DNA of 47,897 nucleotides from JBLNDJ01 sp050261515 (GCA_050261515.1 JBLNDJ010000011.1:1-47897); one strand, 5' to 3'. Positions 35,364-42,596 are shown, numbered from the stretch's first letter. Notes: a model not told the origin generated them from the sequence alone. Made by a program: numbers and translations.

Positions 35364-35720
35364 TTAGGGCTGCCTCTTTAGCAACGAACTCAGTCTCCGC
35401 AGCTCGCGGTCAAGCGCATCGGTCCGCCGGTGCAGATCGACGACCGCTTCCGCGAGCCGGCCTCCGGTTTCCTCCGAGCCGGCCTCCGCGGGCAGGGCGT
35501 CGCTTTCGGCCGCAAGCTTCGGCGCAGCCGGCGCCGGATGAAACCCGAACAAATCCTTCGGCAGTTGGTCCGCGTGATAGGCGATCCAACAAATTCCGGC
35601 CCGAACGAATTCCGACAGGCTCCGCGCTTCGTGCGCTTCGCACAGACTCTGAAGAGCCTGGTACTCTTCATCGGACAAACGGAAACTGATCAGCCGGGTT
35701 CTCGGATTACGCACTGCCAT
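35364..35720 (-). CDS. Small RHH/CopG-like protein, paralogue B, at head of export run
   Basis: 118 residues, the same length as the paralogue at 28170-28526, with which it shares RNPRTRLISFRL, EYQALQS, ARSLSEFVR, ICWIAY, ADQLP and RRTDALDRE. Its middle (about 60-85) is unlike the paralogue. N-terminal fold fits ribbon-helix-helix; the C-terminal helix is a predicted coiled coil. It is the first gene of the run ending at 29095 and has a sigma-54-type site about 100 nt upstream. The RBS is poor. Likely a local DNA-binding regulator; function unproven. Confidence 0.75.
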   Translation of the reverse strand: MAVRNPRTRLISFRLSDEEYQALQSLCEAHEARSLSEFVRAGICWIAYHADQLPKDLFGFHPAPAAPKLAAESDALPAEAGSEETGGRLAEAVVDLHRRTDALDRELRRLSSLLKRQP

Positions 35721-35821
35721 TGCGGAGCTGCTGGATTCGCGGATGCAGGCTACCGCCCCTTCGGCCCCATCCCTTTAGGTCGCCGTTTCCGGCAACGTGT
35801 ACGATTGTTCGGCGAATGTAT

Positions 35822-35840
35822 TTGCACGGGTCGTGCCAAC
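35822..35840 (-). promoter_or_regulatory. Sigma-54-type -24/-12 promoter candidate, EPS run A
   Basis: Minus strand TTGGCACGACCCGTGCAAA. GG (35837-35836) and GC (35825-35824) are 10 nt apart, the -24 box is a full TTGGCACG, and the -12 box is GTGCA. Predicted start near 35812; the leader (about 92 nt) has a GAAA-capped hairpin (GTTGCCG-GAAA-CGGCGAC) about 70 nt before the ATG. A sigma-54 activator is encoded 3 kb away (38685-39761). Confidence 0.6.
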
Positions 35841-35896
35841 CCGGGATCCGGCCAACCGCACGCGTTCGTCATACAATCGTCGAACGTTGAAAACAC

Positions 35897-36000
35897 GCCG
35901 GGATTCGCTCCCGGCCCCGCGGCGCAAGCGCCGCCGCTCATCCTCGCGTAGCTCAGATAAATGCGAAATGCTGAGAAAACGTCTTACGTTTTCGCCTTTT
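35897..36000 (+). promoter_or_regulatory. Structured leader upstream of the NusG-like gene
   Basis: Three hairpins in 104 bp: CCGGG...CCCGG near 35898, GCGGCG-CAAG-CGCCGC near 35919, and GAAAACG-TCTTA-CGTTTTC (35975-35993) followed by GCCTTTT. The last resembles a weak intrinsic terminator, which could act as an attenuator of the antiterminator gene. An inverted repeat ACGATTGT/ACAATCGT (about 35804 and 35873) brackets the sigma-54-like site. The spacing of GG-N10-GC with TTGCT at 36052-36065 also fits sigma-54 but its -24 box is poor. Confidence 0.35.
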
Positions 36001-36106
36001 ATCCAAATCGCGCCCCCGCCAGGCGACTGTCTCCATTGGTCCCCGAAATTCGGTCGCGGAATTGCTACATCGGTACAACAACCGTCAACATCTTATGGGA
36101 ATGCAT

Positions 36107-36643
36107 ATGAACGACACCTCTGTCGAGACCCCCTGGTATGCGCTCCGCGTCAAGTCGAACTTCGAGCGCACATCGGCCACTATGTTGGACGCCAGGGGGA
36201 TCGAAACCTATCTCCCGATGTACCGCGAGTTGCGTAAGTGGTCGGACCGCAACAAGCTCACCGAGGTGCCGCTGTTCCCCGGCTATGTTTTCGCCAGGTT
36301 CGACAGCTCCAGGAAGCTTCCGGTCGTCACCACCCCGGGCGTCGTCCATATCGTTCCGCCTCACGGCGCTCCGGCCGCCGTCGACCCCTGCGAGCTCGAC
36401 GCCATCCGCCGGGCCATCGCCTCGGGCGAACAGGTCGGGCCTTTCCCCTTCCTCCAGATCGGCCAGCGCGTGGTTATCGAGCGCGGCTCCATGACGGGTC
36501 TCGAAGGAATCCTGATCGAATCCAAGCGCGATTTCCGCCTCGTCATCTCGGTGACGCTTCTACAGCGCTCCGTAGCCGTCGCGATCGACCGCGACTGGGT
36601 CCGCCCCATCGGCCCGCTCGCCAAAGCCGCCCGAGTCGGCTAA
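36107..36643 (+). CDS. NusG paralogue (RfaH/LoaP/UpxY-type transcription antiterminator)
   Basis: 178 residues from ATG 36107; ATGs at 36095 and 36101 and a TTG at 36062 are also in frame. PWYALRVKSNFERTSATMLD (about 8-27) and YLPMYRELRKWSDRNKLTEVPLFPGYVFARF are the NusG N-terminal domain, including the loop that contacts RNA polymerase. IGQRVVIERGSMTGLEGILIE (about 122-142) is the C-terminal KOW domain. Specialised NusG paralogues let polymerase read through long polysaccharide operons. The gene diverges from the first EPS run, and the two EPS runs together span 26 kb, a natural target. Confidence 0.85.
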   Translation: MNDTSVETPWYALRVKSNFERTSATMLDARGIETYLPMYRELRKWSDRNKLTEVPLFPGYVFARFDSSRKLPVVTTPGVVHIVPPHGAPAAVDPCELDAIRRAIASGEQVGPFPFLQIGQRVVIERGSMTGLEGILIESKRDFRLVISVTLLQRSVAVAIDRDWVRPIGPLAKAARVG

Positions 36644-36712
36644 CGCCCCAAAACCCGGGACAGTATACTCATTTCCCGTATATTTCTCACCGCCGGACGC
36701 CCGGGTCGCACC

Positions 36713-37231
36713 CTACGGCGCCGGCACCACGGCTTTTACCTCTTTCGAATAGCCGCTTTCCCGGCCGCCCGCGACCGTCGTCGCGACGTAATAGTAAGTG
36801 CCGCCCGCCCGAACCGTCCCGTCCGTATAGCTTGTAGCGCCTGTAATGAGCGCGGTATTCAGCTTTGTATAGCCGCTGCCGGAAACCGCGCTCCGGTATA
36901 CGTTATACCCGGTGACATTCGGGGAAACGCTCGCTGTCCATGTCACCACGGCGCTGTGCAGGACGGCACCGCCGCCGGTCGCGCACGCCCCTCCAAGCGC
37001 GGCATTCACCACCCGCTGGACCACCGCGATGTTGCACACGCCCTGCCCGGTGATCGATGCCGTGCATTCACCGAGCCCGAGCGCCATGTTCGCGGCCACC
37101 TGCACATCGACCACGTCGACCGCGCCGTCCCCGTTCAGATCGCACGCGCTCTGGGACCGCGCGGGCTGCGCCATGACGGCACACAATCCGGCTGCCACCG
37201 CCGCGAGCCGGCTCCAGCGCACAGTCCTCAT
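36713..37231 (-). CDS. Secreted dockerin + FN3 protein
   Basis: 172 residues from ATG 37231 (MRTVRWSRLAAVAAGLCAVMA, signal peptide). CDLNGDGAVDVVDVQVAANMALG is a dockerin-type calcium-binding repeat (DxNxDGxVDxxD); the second half (ITGQGVCNIAVVQRVVNAALGG) is the degenerate partner. An FN3 domain (VTWTASVSPNVTGYNVYRSA...GTYYYVATTVAGGRESGYSK) ends at VVPAP. The same C-terminal module ends the protein at 39832-42303. It may dock onto the cohesin-like protein encoded at 29095-30207. Confidence 0.75.
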   Translation of the reverse strand: MRTVRWSRLAAVAAGLCAVMAQPARSQSACDLNGDGAVDVVDVQVAANMALGLGECTASITGQGVCNIAVVQRVVNAALGGACATGGGAVLHSAVVTWTASVSPNVTGYNVYRSAVSGSGYTKLNTALITGATSYTDGTVRAGGTYYYVATTVAGGRESGYSKEVKAVVPAP

Positions 37232-37262
37232 CGCACCGATTCTATGCAAACGACAGTCCGAA

Positions 37263-37307
37263 GAGGGGACAGGCTCATTTTTCCGCCAAAAATGCGCCTG
37301 TACCCTT
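37263..37307. repeat. REP-like palindrome
   Basis: Near-perfect 14-bp inverted repeat ACAGGCTCATTTTT (37269-37282), CCGCC loop, AAAAATGCGCCTGT (37288-37301), one mismatch, flanked by GGGG and ACCC. Such GGGACAG...CTGTCCC palindromes resemble REP elements mobilised by RAYT transposases. It sits in the 177-bp gap between the divergent dockerin and LuxR genes and may also affect their expression. No transposase in the window. Confidence 0.5.
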
Positions 37308-37408
37308 TCCGGCCCCTCCCTAACAATCGAGCCGCGCGGGCAGATTCACGGTATACTGATAGTAATCCCAGCAAGAAACACAACGCCGGGTAGCGGTCGA
37401 ACACACTC

Positions 37409-38164
37409 GTGGACAACCGTAAGCTGGTTGTGGACTTCGCCGAATCACAGGGGCTGGCGCCCGTCGCGGACGCCACGGGCATGCCTTTCACGCCGGTTAT
37501 CGTCGTGGCGGGGAATCCGTGGGGCGAGGAACGCCTTCGCCGCCGTTTCCCCACTCGCCAGGGCTTCTTGCTCATCGAGCGCGAAGCGGCCGGCATCCTT
37601 GCGCAGTGCCGCCGTATGGCCCCCTGCGTTCTGGTTGCCGATCTCGAACTGATCGAGCGTACCGACCAGAAGACTTTCGCATCCATAGCTGATTTCGGCC
37701 GCGCCGTCCAGGTCCTGGTCTACAGTAAGGTCGCCGACGATGACGCCATCCGCTCCCTGCTGCGCATCGGATGCATGGGATTCATTCCGGAAACCGCGCC
37801 CGTCTCCGTCCTTCAGAAAGCCGTGAAGGCGGTCTCCTCCGGCCAGATGTGGGTCGAACGCCGCCTGCTCACCAGCATGCTCCGCGAACTGCTCTCGTTG
37901 CGCAAATCGCCGAAGCTGAGCTCCCGCGAATCCGAAGTGCTTCGGCTCATCGCACAGGGGCACAAGAACCGGGTCATCGCCCAGCGGCTCTCGATTACTC
38001 ACGACACCGTGCGCTGGCATATCCGCAGCCTCAACGCTAAACTCGGCGTCAAAGACCGCAACGGCATGACGCTCTGGGCGCAGCACAACCTCCGGGAATT
38101 GGCCCCGGAGGGGAACGACTCTAAGCCCGAGCCCTCGGTTAACACCCTTCCCTCCTCCTGGTAA
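37409..38164 (+). CDS. LuxR/NarL-type regulator with atypical receiver
   Basis: 251 residues from GTG 37409; an in-frame ATG at 37481 is possible. The C-terminal HTH is clear: LSSRESEVLRLIAQGHKNRVIAQRLSITHDTVRWHIRSLNAKLGV (about 170-215). The N-terminal half resembles a receiver (VIVVAGNPWGEERLRRRF, CVLVADLELIE, VQVLVYSKVADDDAI, GFIPETAPVSVLQKAVKAVSSG): D and K positions are present, but the acidic pair after strand 1 is missing, so phosphorylation is doubtful. A TATACT -10 (37352-37357) lies 50 nt upstream with a poor -35. Targets unknown; it neighbours the AGTACTA element at 38186. Confidence 0.8.
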   Translation: MDNRKLVVDFAESQGLAPVADATGMPFTPVIVVAGNPWGEERLRRRFPTRQGFLLIEREAAGILAQCRRMAPCVLVADLELIERTDQKTFASIADFGRAVQVLVYSKVADDDAIRSLLRIGCMGFIPETAPVSVLQKAVKAVSSGQMWVERRLLTSMLRELLSLRKSPKLSSRESEVLRLIAQGHKNRVIAQRLSITHDTVRWHIRSLNAKLGVKDRNGMTLWAQHNLRELAPEGNDSKPEPSVNTLPSSW

Positions 38165-38185
38165 CTCCCGATGGAGCCCCCCGGG

Positions 38186-38240
38186 GGGTTTAGTACCCTC
38201 TCCTCCGGCGGGGTGGACAGGTAGGATACTGACCCCCCCT
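38186..38240. promoter_or_regulatory. AGTACTA repeat element, copy 3 (diverged)
   Basis: On the minus strand CAGTATCCTACCTGTCC, about 20 nt, then GGGTACTAAACCCC. It shares TACCTGTCC with the copy at 9287 and the (G/T)TACTAAnCCC end with the copy at 42559, but the two halves are further apart. It lies between the LuxR gene and the PilZ gene promoter. A C6G6 block (38179-38190) with a short T-run may act as a weak terminator for the LuxR gene. Confidence 0.35.
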
Positions 38241-38269
38241 TTTTGAGGTGAATCCTTTAGGCGTATAGT
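38241..38269 (+). promoter_or_regulatory. Sigma-70-type promoter of the PilZ-sigma-54-activator pair
   Basis: TTTTGA (38241-38246), 17 nt, TATAGT (38264-38269). It would start transcription near 38276, about 20 nt before ATG 38296, which has a GGGGGGG ribosome-binding stretch. No other promoter is seen before the activator gene. Confidence 0.5.
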
Positions 38270-38295
38270 CGATCCAAGTACAGGGGGGGCGGTTC

Positions 38296-38676
38296 ATGGC
38301 CTCTTTATATAACCCCAGTCAAAATAGAGCGATAACGGAATTTGATCGAAGGCGGCACGTAAGGTTCGACAGCAGCGCCGTGAAGGCGGACGTATCCGTT
38401 CTTTCGACCGATACCCCCCACTTTCTCCTCGTGCGCTGCAGGCCTGCCAACGTCTCCTACGGCGGCATGTGCCTCAAGAGTAACCAGGCTTTCGAACCTG
38501 GCCGGGAGTATCGCTTCCTGATCCGGCTTCAGGAACCTTTTCGCGATTTCGTGCTCGTCAAGGCGCGTGTGGTATGGACGCGCACTTGGCCGGACCAAAG
38601 CGGGTACCGCTTTGGTTTGAAGTTTTTGGAGAGCAGCAAAGGTTGGTTAGGCCCAGAAGACAACAGTACAGAGTGA
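38296..38676 (+). CDS. PilZ domain protein
   Basis: 126 residues. DRRRHVRF (17-24) is the RxxxR motif and NVSYGGMCL (about 53-61) the D/NxSxxG motif that together bind c-di-GMP. The rest (EYRFLIRLQEPFRDFVLVKARVVWTRTW...YRFGLKFLE) is the PilZ beta barrel. Single-domain size. Stop at 38676 is 8 nt before the sigma-54 activator start, so they are probably co-expressed. It may sense c-di-GMP for the EPS system or for the activator. Confidence 0.85.
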   Translation: MASLYNPSQNRAITEFDRRRHVRFDSSAVKADVSVLSTDTPHFLLVRCRPANVSYGGMCLKSNQAFEPGREYRFLIRLQEPFRDFVLVKARVVWTRTWPDQSGYRFGLKFLESSKGWLGPEDNSTE

Positions 38677-38684
38677 ATCCACAT

Positions 38685-39761
38685 ATGACTAATGCTTGCG
38701 TCACCTCTCCCGAAGGCCAGCGCACCTTGCCCGAACCCATCCGGGCGGCCAATCAGAAGATGGCGGCGATTCGTTCGGTTCTAAAACAGGTTGCAGCTTC
38801 AGACGTTCCCGTAGTTTTGCGCGGCGAGAGTGGTGTTGGCAAGGAAGTTCTTGCCCGGGAAATTCATGCCCTGTCGCCTCGCGCGCACAGGCCGTTCATG
38901 AAGATCAATTGCGCCGCCCTGCCGCTCGAGCTGCTCGAAAGCGAACTGTTCGGCTACGAGCGGGGCGCCTACACCGGCGCGATGAAACGGACGCCCGGAA
39001 AGTTCGAACTCGCCGACGGCGGGACCATCCTGCTCGATGAAATCGGCGATATGGACATCCGGCTTCAGGCCAAGCTGCTGCATTTTCTTCAGGACCACGA
39101 ATTCCACCGCCTCGGCGGCCGCGAGACCGTGCGCGTGGACGTGCGCGTGCTCGCCGCCACCCACTGCGACCTCGAAACCGCCATCCAGCAGAACGGTTTC
39201 CGGGAAGACCTGTATTTCCGGCTCAACGTCATCACGCTGAATATCCCCGCCCTGCGCGATCGCAAGGACGAGATCATGGGGCTGGCGAAGCATTTTCTTG
39301 CCAAGCACGCCGTGCCCGGGATGCCCGTCCCCGAGATCAGCCCGCGCATGCGCGACACCCTGCTCGCGCACGACTGGCCGGGCAACATCCGCGAACTCGA
39401 AAACGTCATTCGCCGGTTCCTGGTCTTCGGCGATTGCGACGCGATCGCCGACGAGCTGCTACGCCAGCGGAGCGCGACCCCGCCGGCTCCGGCGCCCTCG
39501 CAGCCTCCCGTCCTGTCAGTGGTTCAGGGCAGCGGCCGCAATCGCATCAAGGAACTCAAAGACGTTTACATCGCCAGCGCGAGGGATGAGGGGGATACCA
39601 TTCTCGAGGCGCTCCGCCAGACCTGCTGGAACCGCAAGCGCGCGGCGGAGCTGCTGAAAATCGATTACAAGCGCCTGCTATATAAGATGAAGAAACTCGG
39701 GATAGACTCCCGCGGACTAGCCGCCAAGGCCAACGCCTCCATCCGCGTGATGTCCGTATAG
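38685..39761 (+). CDS. Sigma-54-dependent activator without receiver domain
   Basis: 358 residues from ATG 38685; the frame open upstream from 38574 overlaps PilZ. AAA+ domain: GESGVGKE Walker A (47-54), GAYTGA (94-99), which is the GAFTGA sigma-54-contact loop with F to Y, ILLDEIGD Walker B (115-122), and FREDLYFRLNVITLNIPALRDR. The C-terminal Fis-type HTH reads ILEALRQTCWNRKRAAELLKIDYKRLLYKMK (about 308-338). There is no receiver, GAF or PAS domain, so activity must be set another way, perhaps by the PilZ neighbour. It is the likely activator of the sigma-54-type sites at 28751 and 35822. Confidence 0.85.
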   Translation: MTNACVTSPEGQRTLPEPIRAANQKMAAIRSVLKQVAASDVPVVLRGESGVGKEVLAREIHALSPRAHRPFMKINCAALPLELLESELFGYERGAYTGAMKRTPGKFELADGGTILLDEIGDMDIRLQAKLLHFLQDHEFHRLGGRETVRVDVRVLAATHCDLETAIQQNGFREDLYFRLNVITLNIPALRDRKDEIMGLAKHFLAKHAVPGMPVPEISPRMRDTLLAHDWPGNIRELENVIRRFLVFGDCDAIADELLRQRSATPPAPAPSQPPVLSVVQGSGRNRIKELKDVYIASARDEGDTILEALRQTCWNRKRAAELLKIDYKRLLYKMKKLGIDSRGLAAKANASIRVMSV

Positions 39762-39778
39762 CCGGGCGCAAACAAACG

Positions 39779-39816
39779 GCTCCCCCGCCGCCGGATCGCG
39801 CCGGCGGCGGGGGAGC
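39779..39816. terminator. Strong bidirectional hairpin terminator
   Basis: A 16-bp perfect stem (GCTCCCCCGCCGCCGG / complement) with an ATCGCG loop, between the convergent ends of the sigma-54 activator (39761) and the DUF4082 gene (39832). TTCGCTT follows on the plus strand; no long T-run, but stem strength and placement support termination. Confidence 0.7.
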
Positions 39817-39831
39817 TTCGCTTCACAACAC

Positions 39832-42303
39832 TTACGGCTTCGGAATCACGGCCGTCGCCTGGTTCGAGTAGCCGCTCTCCTTCTTGCTGCTGTCCACGCT
39901 CGTGCAGACGTAGTAGTAAGTCTGCCCGGCCTGGACCGTGCTATCGGTGTAGGTCGTCAGCGGAATCACGCTCGAGTTCAGCTTTGTGTACGGCCCGCCG
40001 GAAACCGTGGCCCGGTACACGTTGTACCCCGAGACGTTCGTGGACTGGCTCGCGCTCCAGCTCACCGTCGCCGAGTGTGCGACGGCGTTCTGCACCGTCT
40101 GGGTCAGCGCCGCTGACGTGCTGGCGTTATGCGTGCTGTCACCGGCGTACACCGCCGTGATCGAGTGCGAACCCACCGCGAGCGACGAAACCGAAAGCGT
40201 TGCCCTGCCGCCGGACAGCGTCCCGGTCCCCAGCACCGTAGAGCCGTCGCGGAACTGCACGCTGCCGGTCGCCGTACCGCTGGTCGCCGTCACATTGGCC
40301 GTGAATGTCACCGCCTGCCCCGAGGTGGACGGATTCGCCGAAGAACTCACCGTCGTGGTCGTGGCCGGGTTGGAGTTCACCGTCACCGAAACCGCCGCCG
40401 ACGTGCTGGCCGCGTAGGTCGAATTTCCCGTGTAATAGGCGGTCAGCGAGTGGCTGCCGGCGCTCAGCGTGCTGGTGGCGAGCGACGCCCTGCCGCTCGA
40501 CAGAGTCGCCGTGGCCAGCACCGTCGAGCCGTCGCGGAACTGAACGCTGCCGGTCGGCGTTCCGCTTGACGAAGACACAGTGGCCGTCAAAGTCACCGCG
40601 CCGCCCGCCGCAACGGAAGTCGCCGAGGCGCTCAGGGCCGTCGTCGTCGCCCGGGCGCTGGTGCTGTTCACCGTCTGCGCGAGCGCGTTCGACGTGCTGC
40701 CCGTGTAGGTGCTGTCGCCGCTGTAGACCGCCGTGATCGTATGGGACCCGGCGCTCAGCGTGGTCGTGCCGAACGACGCCCGGCCGCCCGAGAGAGCAAC
40801 CGTCCCGAGCACGCTCCCCCCGTCGCGGAACTGCACGCTGCCGGTCGGCGTTCCCGACGCCGCCGTCACCACCGCCGTGAACGTCACCGCCTGGCCCGAC
40901 GTGGACGGATTCGCGGAGCTGGCCAGCGCCGTTGTCGTCTGCGGGTTCACCTTCACTGTCTGGACCAGCGCCGCCGACGTGCTCGTCGAGCACGTTCCGT
41001 CGCCGCTATAAACCGCCGTGATCGTATGGGCGCCCACCCCCAGCGCGCTCGACGACATCGCAGCACGGCCGCCCGAAACGGCCGCCGTCCCCAGCACCGT
41101 CGAACCGTCGCGGAACTGCACGGTGCCGGTCGGCGTCGCATTCGAAGCACTGATGACCGCCGTCAGCGTGACCGCCTGCCCCGCGGTGGAAGGATTCGGC
41201 GAGGAGCTGACCACCGTCGACGTGGGGCTGTTCACAGGCGTGGTCGCCGTCGTCGGCTGGAAGATCACGTCCACCCAGTAATTGCTGGCGTTCCAGATCT
41301 GGCTGGGGAACCGGCTGCTCGTTCCGTAGGAGTAAACCCCGGCGCTCGCCGCCGCATGCAACGGAGCAACATCGAGCGCCTGGCCGAAGAACTGTTCGTT
41401 GGTCGAGTAGTGCCCCCTCGGCGCATAGTAGGAGATTACGTAAGTCGTTTTCGCCTGGATCGCCACCGGCTTCGAGAACAGCGCCTGCTGCCATCCCGAC
41501 GCCGTTTCGTTCGAGAAGGTCACCGTCGCCAGATTCTGGCCCGAGCTCGACCACAGGTTGCCCGTGTGCGTGCCCATGTTGTTGGCACCCTTATAGAACC
41601 TTACCCCCGTGACGTTTCCCGCTACGTCCGAAGTGAATTTCAAACCCACCTCGATCGCGTTCGTATCGCCATCGTCGATGAGCGCCGGAGTTGCTTTCGA
41701 ATTCCAGAAACTCACGCTGCCCGCCGGAGCCGCCGGAGCCGCCGTCTGAGTGCTCGTGCGGAACATGACGTCCACCCAGTAATTACTCGAGTGCCAGCTC
41801 TGGTTCGGAAACGCGCTCGATTTCCCGTATTTATAAACGCCGGTCGATCCGGCCGGCGCGTGCAGCGGGGCGTTGTCCGCCGCCGAGTTGAAGAAATACT
41901 CGTTGATCGAATAGTGGCCGTTCGGCGCGTAATAGGAAACCACGTAGGTCGTGTTCGCCTGTATGTTCACCGGCGAGGAGAACAAAGCCTGCTGCCAGCC
42001 CGAGGCCGACTCGTTGGCGAAGGTAACCGTCGCCAGCTTCGTGCCGCTGCTCGACCAGAGGCTTCCAATGTGCGTTCCTGTGTTCGCCGCGGCCTTGTAA
42101 AACCGGACGCCTGTAACGGCTCCCGCGACGTCAGAGCGGAACTTGAGGCCGAGCTCCACGCCGCCGCTGTCGCCACCGTCAACCTGCGCCGGCTGCACGG
42201 TCGAGGACCAGATACTCAGATCCTGCCCGTGCGCAACGGCCGGGAGTAGGGCTACACAGAAAACAGCTTTGGAGACATGGGCTCGAAGTGATCTTACTAA
42301 CAT
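39832..42303 (-). CDS. Secreted DUF4082/Ig-repeat/FN3 protein
   Basis: 823 residues. Signal peptide to about 26 (ALLPAVAHG). Two DUF4082 domains (about 30-175 and 200-345; VELGLKFRSDVAGAVTGVRF and VGLKFTSDVAGNVTGVRF). Four Ig-like (Big_3-type) repeats of about 90 residues follow, each with TGSVQFRDGxxVL and GSHTITAVYSGDSTY. An FN3 domain closes the protein and resembles the end of the dockerin protein (NVSGYNVYRATVSGGPYTKL...IPKP). RBS GAGGG at 5 nt. Likely an adhesive or matrix protein. Related domains occur in the giant protein at 1-6431. Confidence 0.8.
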   Translation of the reverse strand: MLVRSLRAHVSKAVFCVALLPAVAHGQDLSIWSSTVQPAQVDGGDSGGVELGLKFRSDVAGAVTGVRFYKAAANTGTHIGSLWSSSGTKLATVTFANESASGWQQALFSSPVNIQANTTYVVSYYAPNGHYSINEYFFNSAADNAPLHAPAGSTGVYKYGKSSAFPNQSWHSSNYWVDVMFRTSTQTAAPAAPAGSVSFWNSKATPALIDDGDTNAIEVGLKFTSDVAGNVTGVRFYKGANNMGTHTGNLWSSSGQNLATVTFSNETASGWQQALFSKPVAIQAKTTYVISYYAPRGHYSTNEQFFGQALDVAPLHAAASAGVYSYGTSSRFPSQIWNASNYWVDVIFQPTTATTPVNSPTSTVVSSSPNPSTAGQAVTLTAVISASNATPTGTVQFRDGSTVLGTAAVSGGRAAMSSSALGVGAHTITAVYSGDGTCSTSTSAALVQTVKVNPQTTTALASSANPSTSGQAVTFTAVVTAASGTPTGSVQFRDGGSVLGTVALSGGRASFGTTTLSAGSHTITAVYSGDSTYTGSTSNALAQTVNSTSARATTTALSASATSVAAGGAVTLTATVSSSSGTPTGSVQFRDGSTVLATATLSSGRASLATSTLSAGSHSLTAYYTGNSTYAASTSAAVSVTVNSNPATTTTVSSSANPSTSGQAVTFTANVTATSGTATGSVQFRDGSTVLGTGTLSGGRATLSVSSLAVGSHSITAVYAGDSTHNASTSAALTQTVQNAVAHSATVSWSASQSTNVSGYNVYRATVSGGPYTKLNSSVIPLTTYTDSTVQAGQTYYYVCTSVDSSKKESGYSNQATAVIPKP

Positions 42304-42340
42304 ATTAACCCTCGGTAATGAAAACTGTGAGGCGCTTACG

Positions 42341-42425
42341 AGCCTTCAGTAACCAGGGCCACGGGCGTGGGCTTGGCTTGTTGCATCTTTTCGGCGCTCG
42401 GTTAGTGCACTCCGGGGACCAACGC
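42341..42425 (-). ncRNA. Possible c-di-GMP-I (GEMM)-like leader
   Basis: In the leader of the DUF4082 gene, minus strand, I see CACTAACC, then a short stem with GAAAA loop, AACAAGCC, a hairpin CCACG-CCC-GTGG, and GGTTACTGAAGG, in the order GGCAAACC / GCAAAGCC / GGUUACCGAAG of GEMM riboswitches. Each box differs from consensus by one or more bases. A -10-like ATAATT lies near 42494. This is a pattern match by eye only. Confidence 0.25.
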
Positions 42426-42558
42426 CTCAGGAGCAGCTATCTGCCTGCTAACTCAGCGGACCCGAAAGCCGAATCGGACACAGAAGTGTAATTATTGCAT
42501 GGAGTTTTTGTGTAACTATTTCTGACCGCGCCTGTGACCCGGCGCACCTCCAGAGTGA

Positions 42559-42596
42559 GGGTAGTACTATCACCGCGCAACAGGGTTAGTACTTAG
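42559..42596. promoter_or_regulatory. AGTACTA repeat element, copy 2
   Basis: Minus strand CTAAGTACTAACCCTGT, 9 nt, GATAGTACTACCC. AGTACTA and TAGTACT form a perfect 7-bp inverted repeat spaced 17 nt, and both are followed by A/T-ACCC, so the element is also a direct repeat. It lies about 250 bp upstream of the secreted DUF4082 gene, a placement like that of copy 1 relative to the beta-helix gene. Confidence 0.5.
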
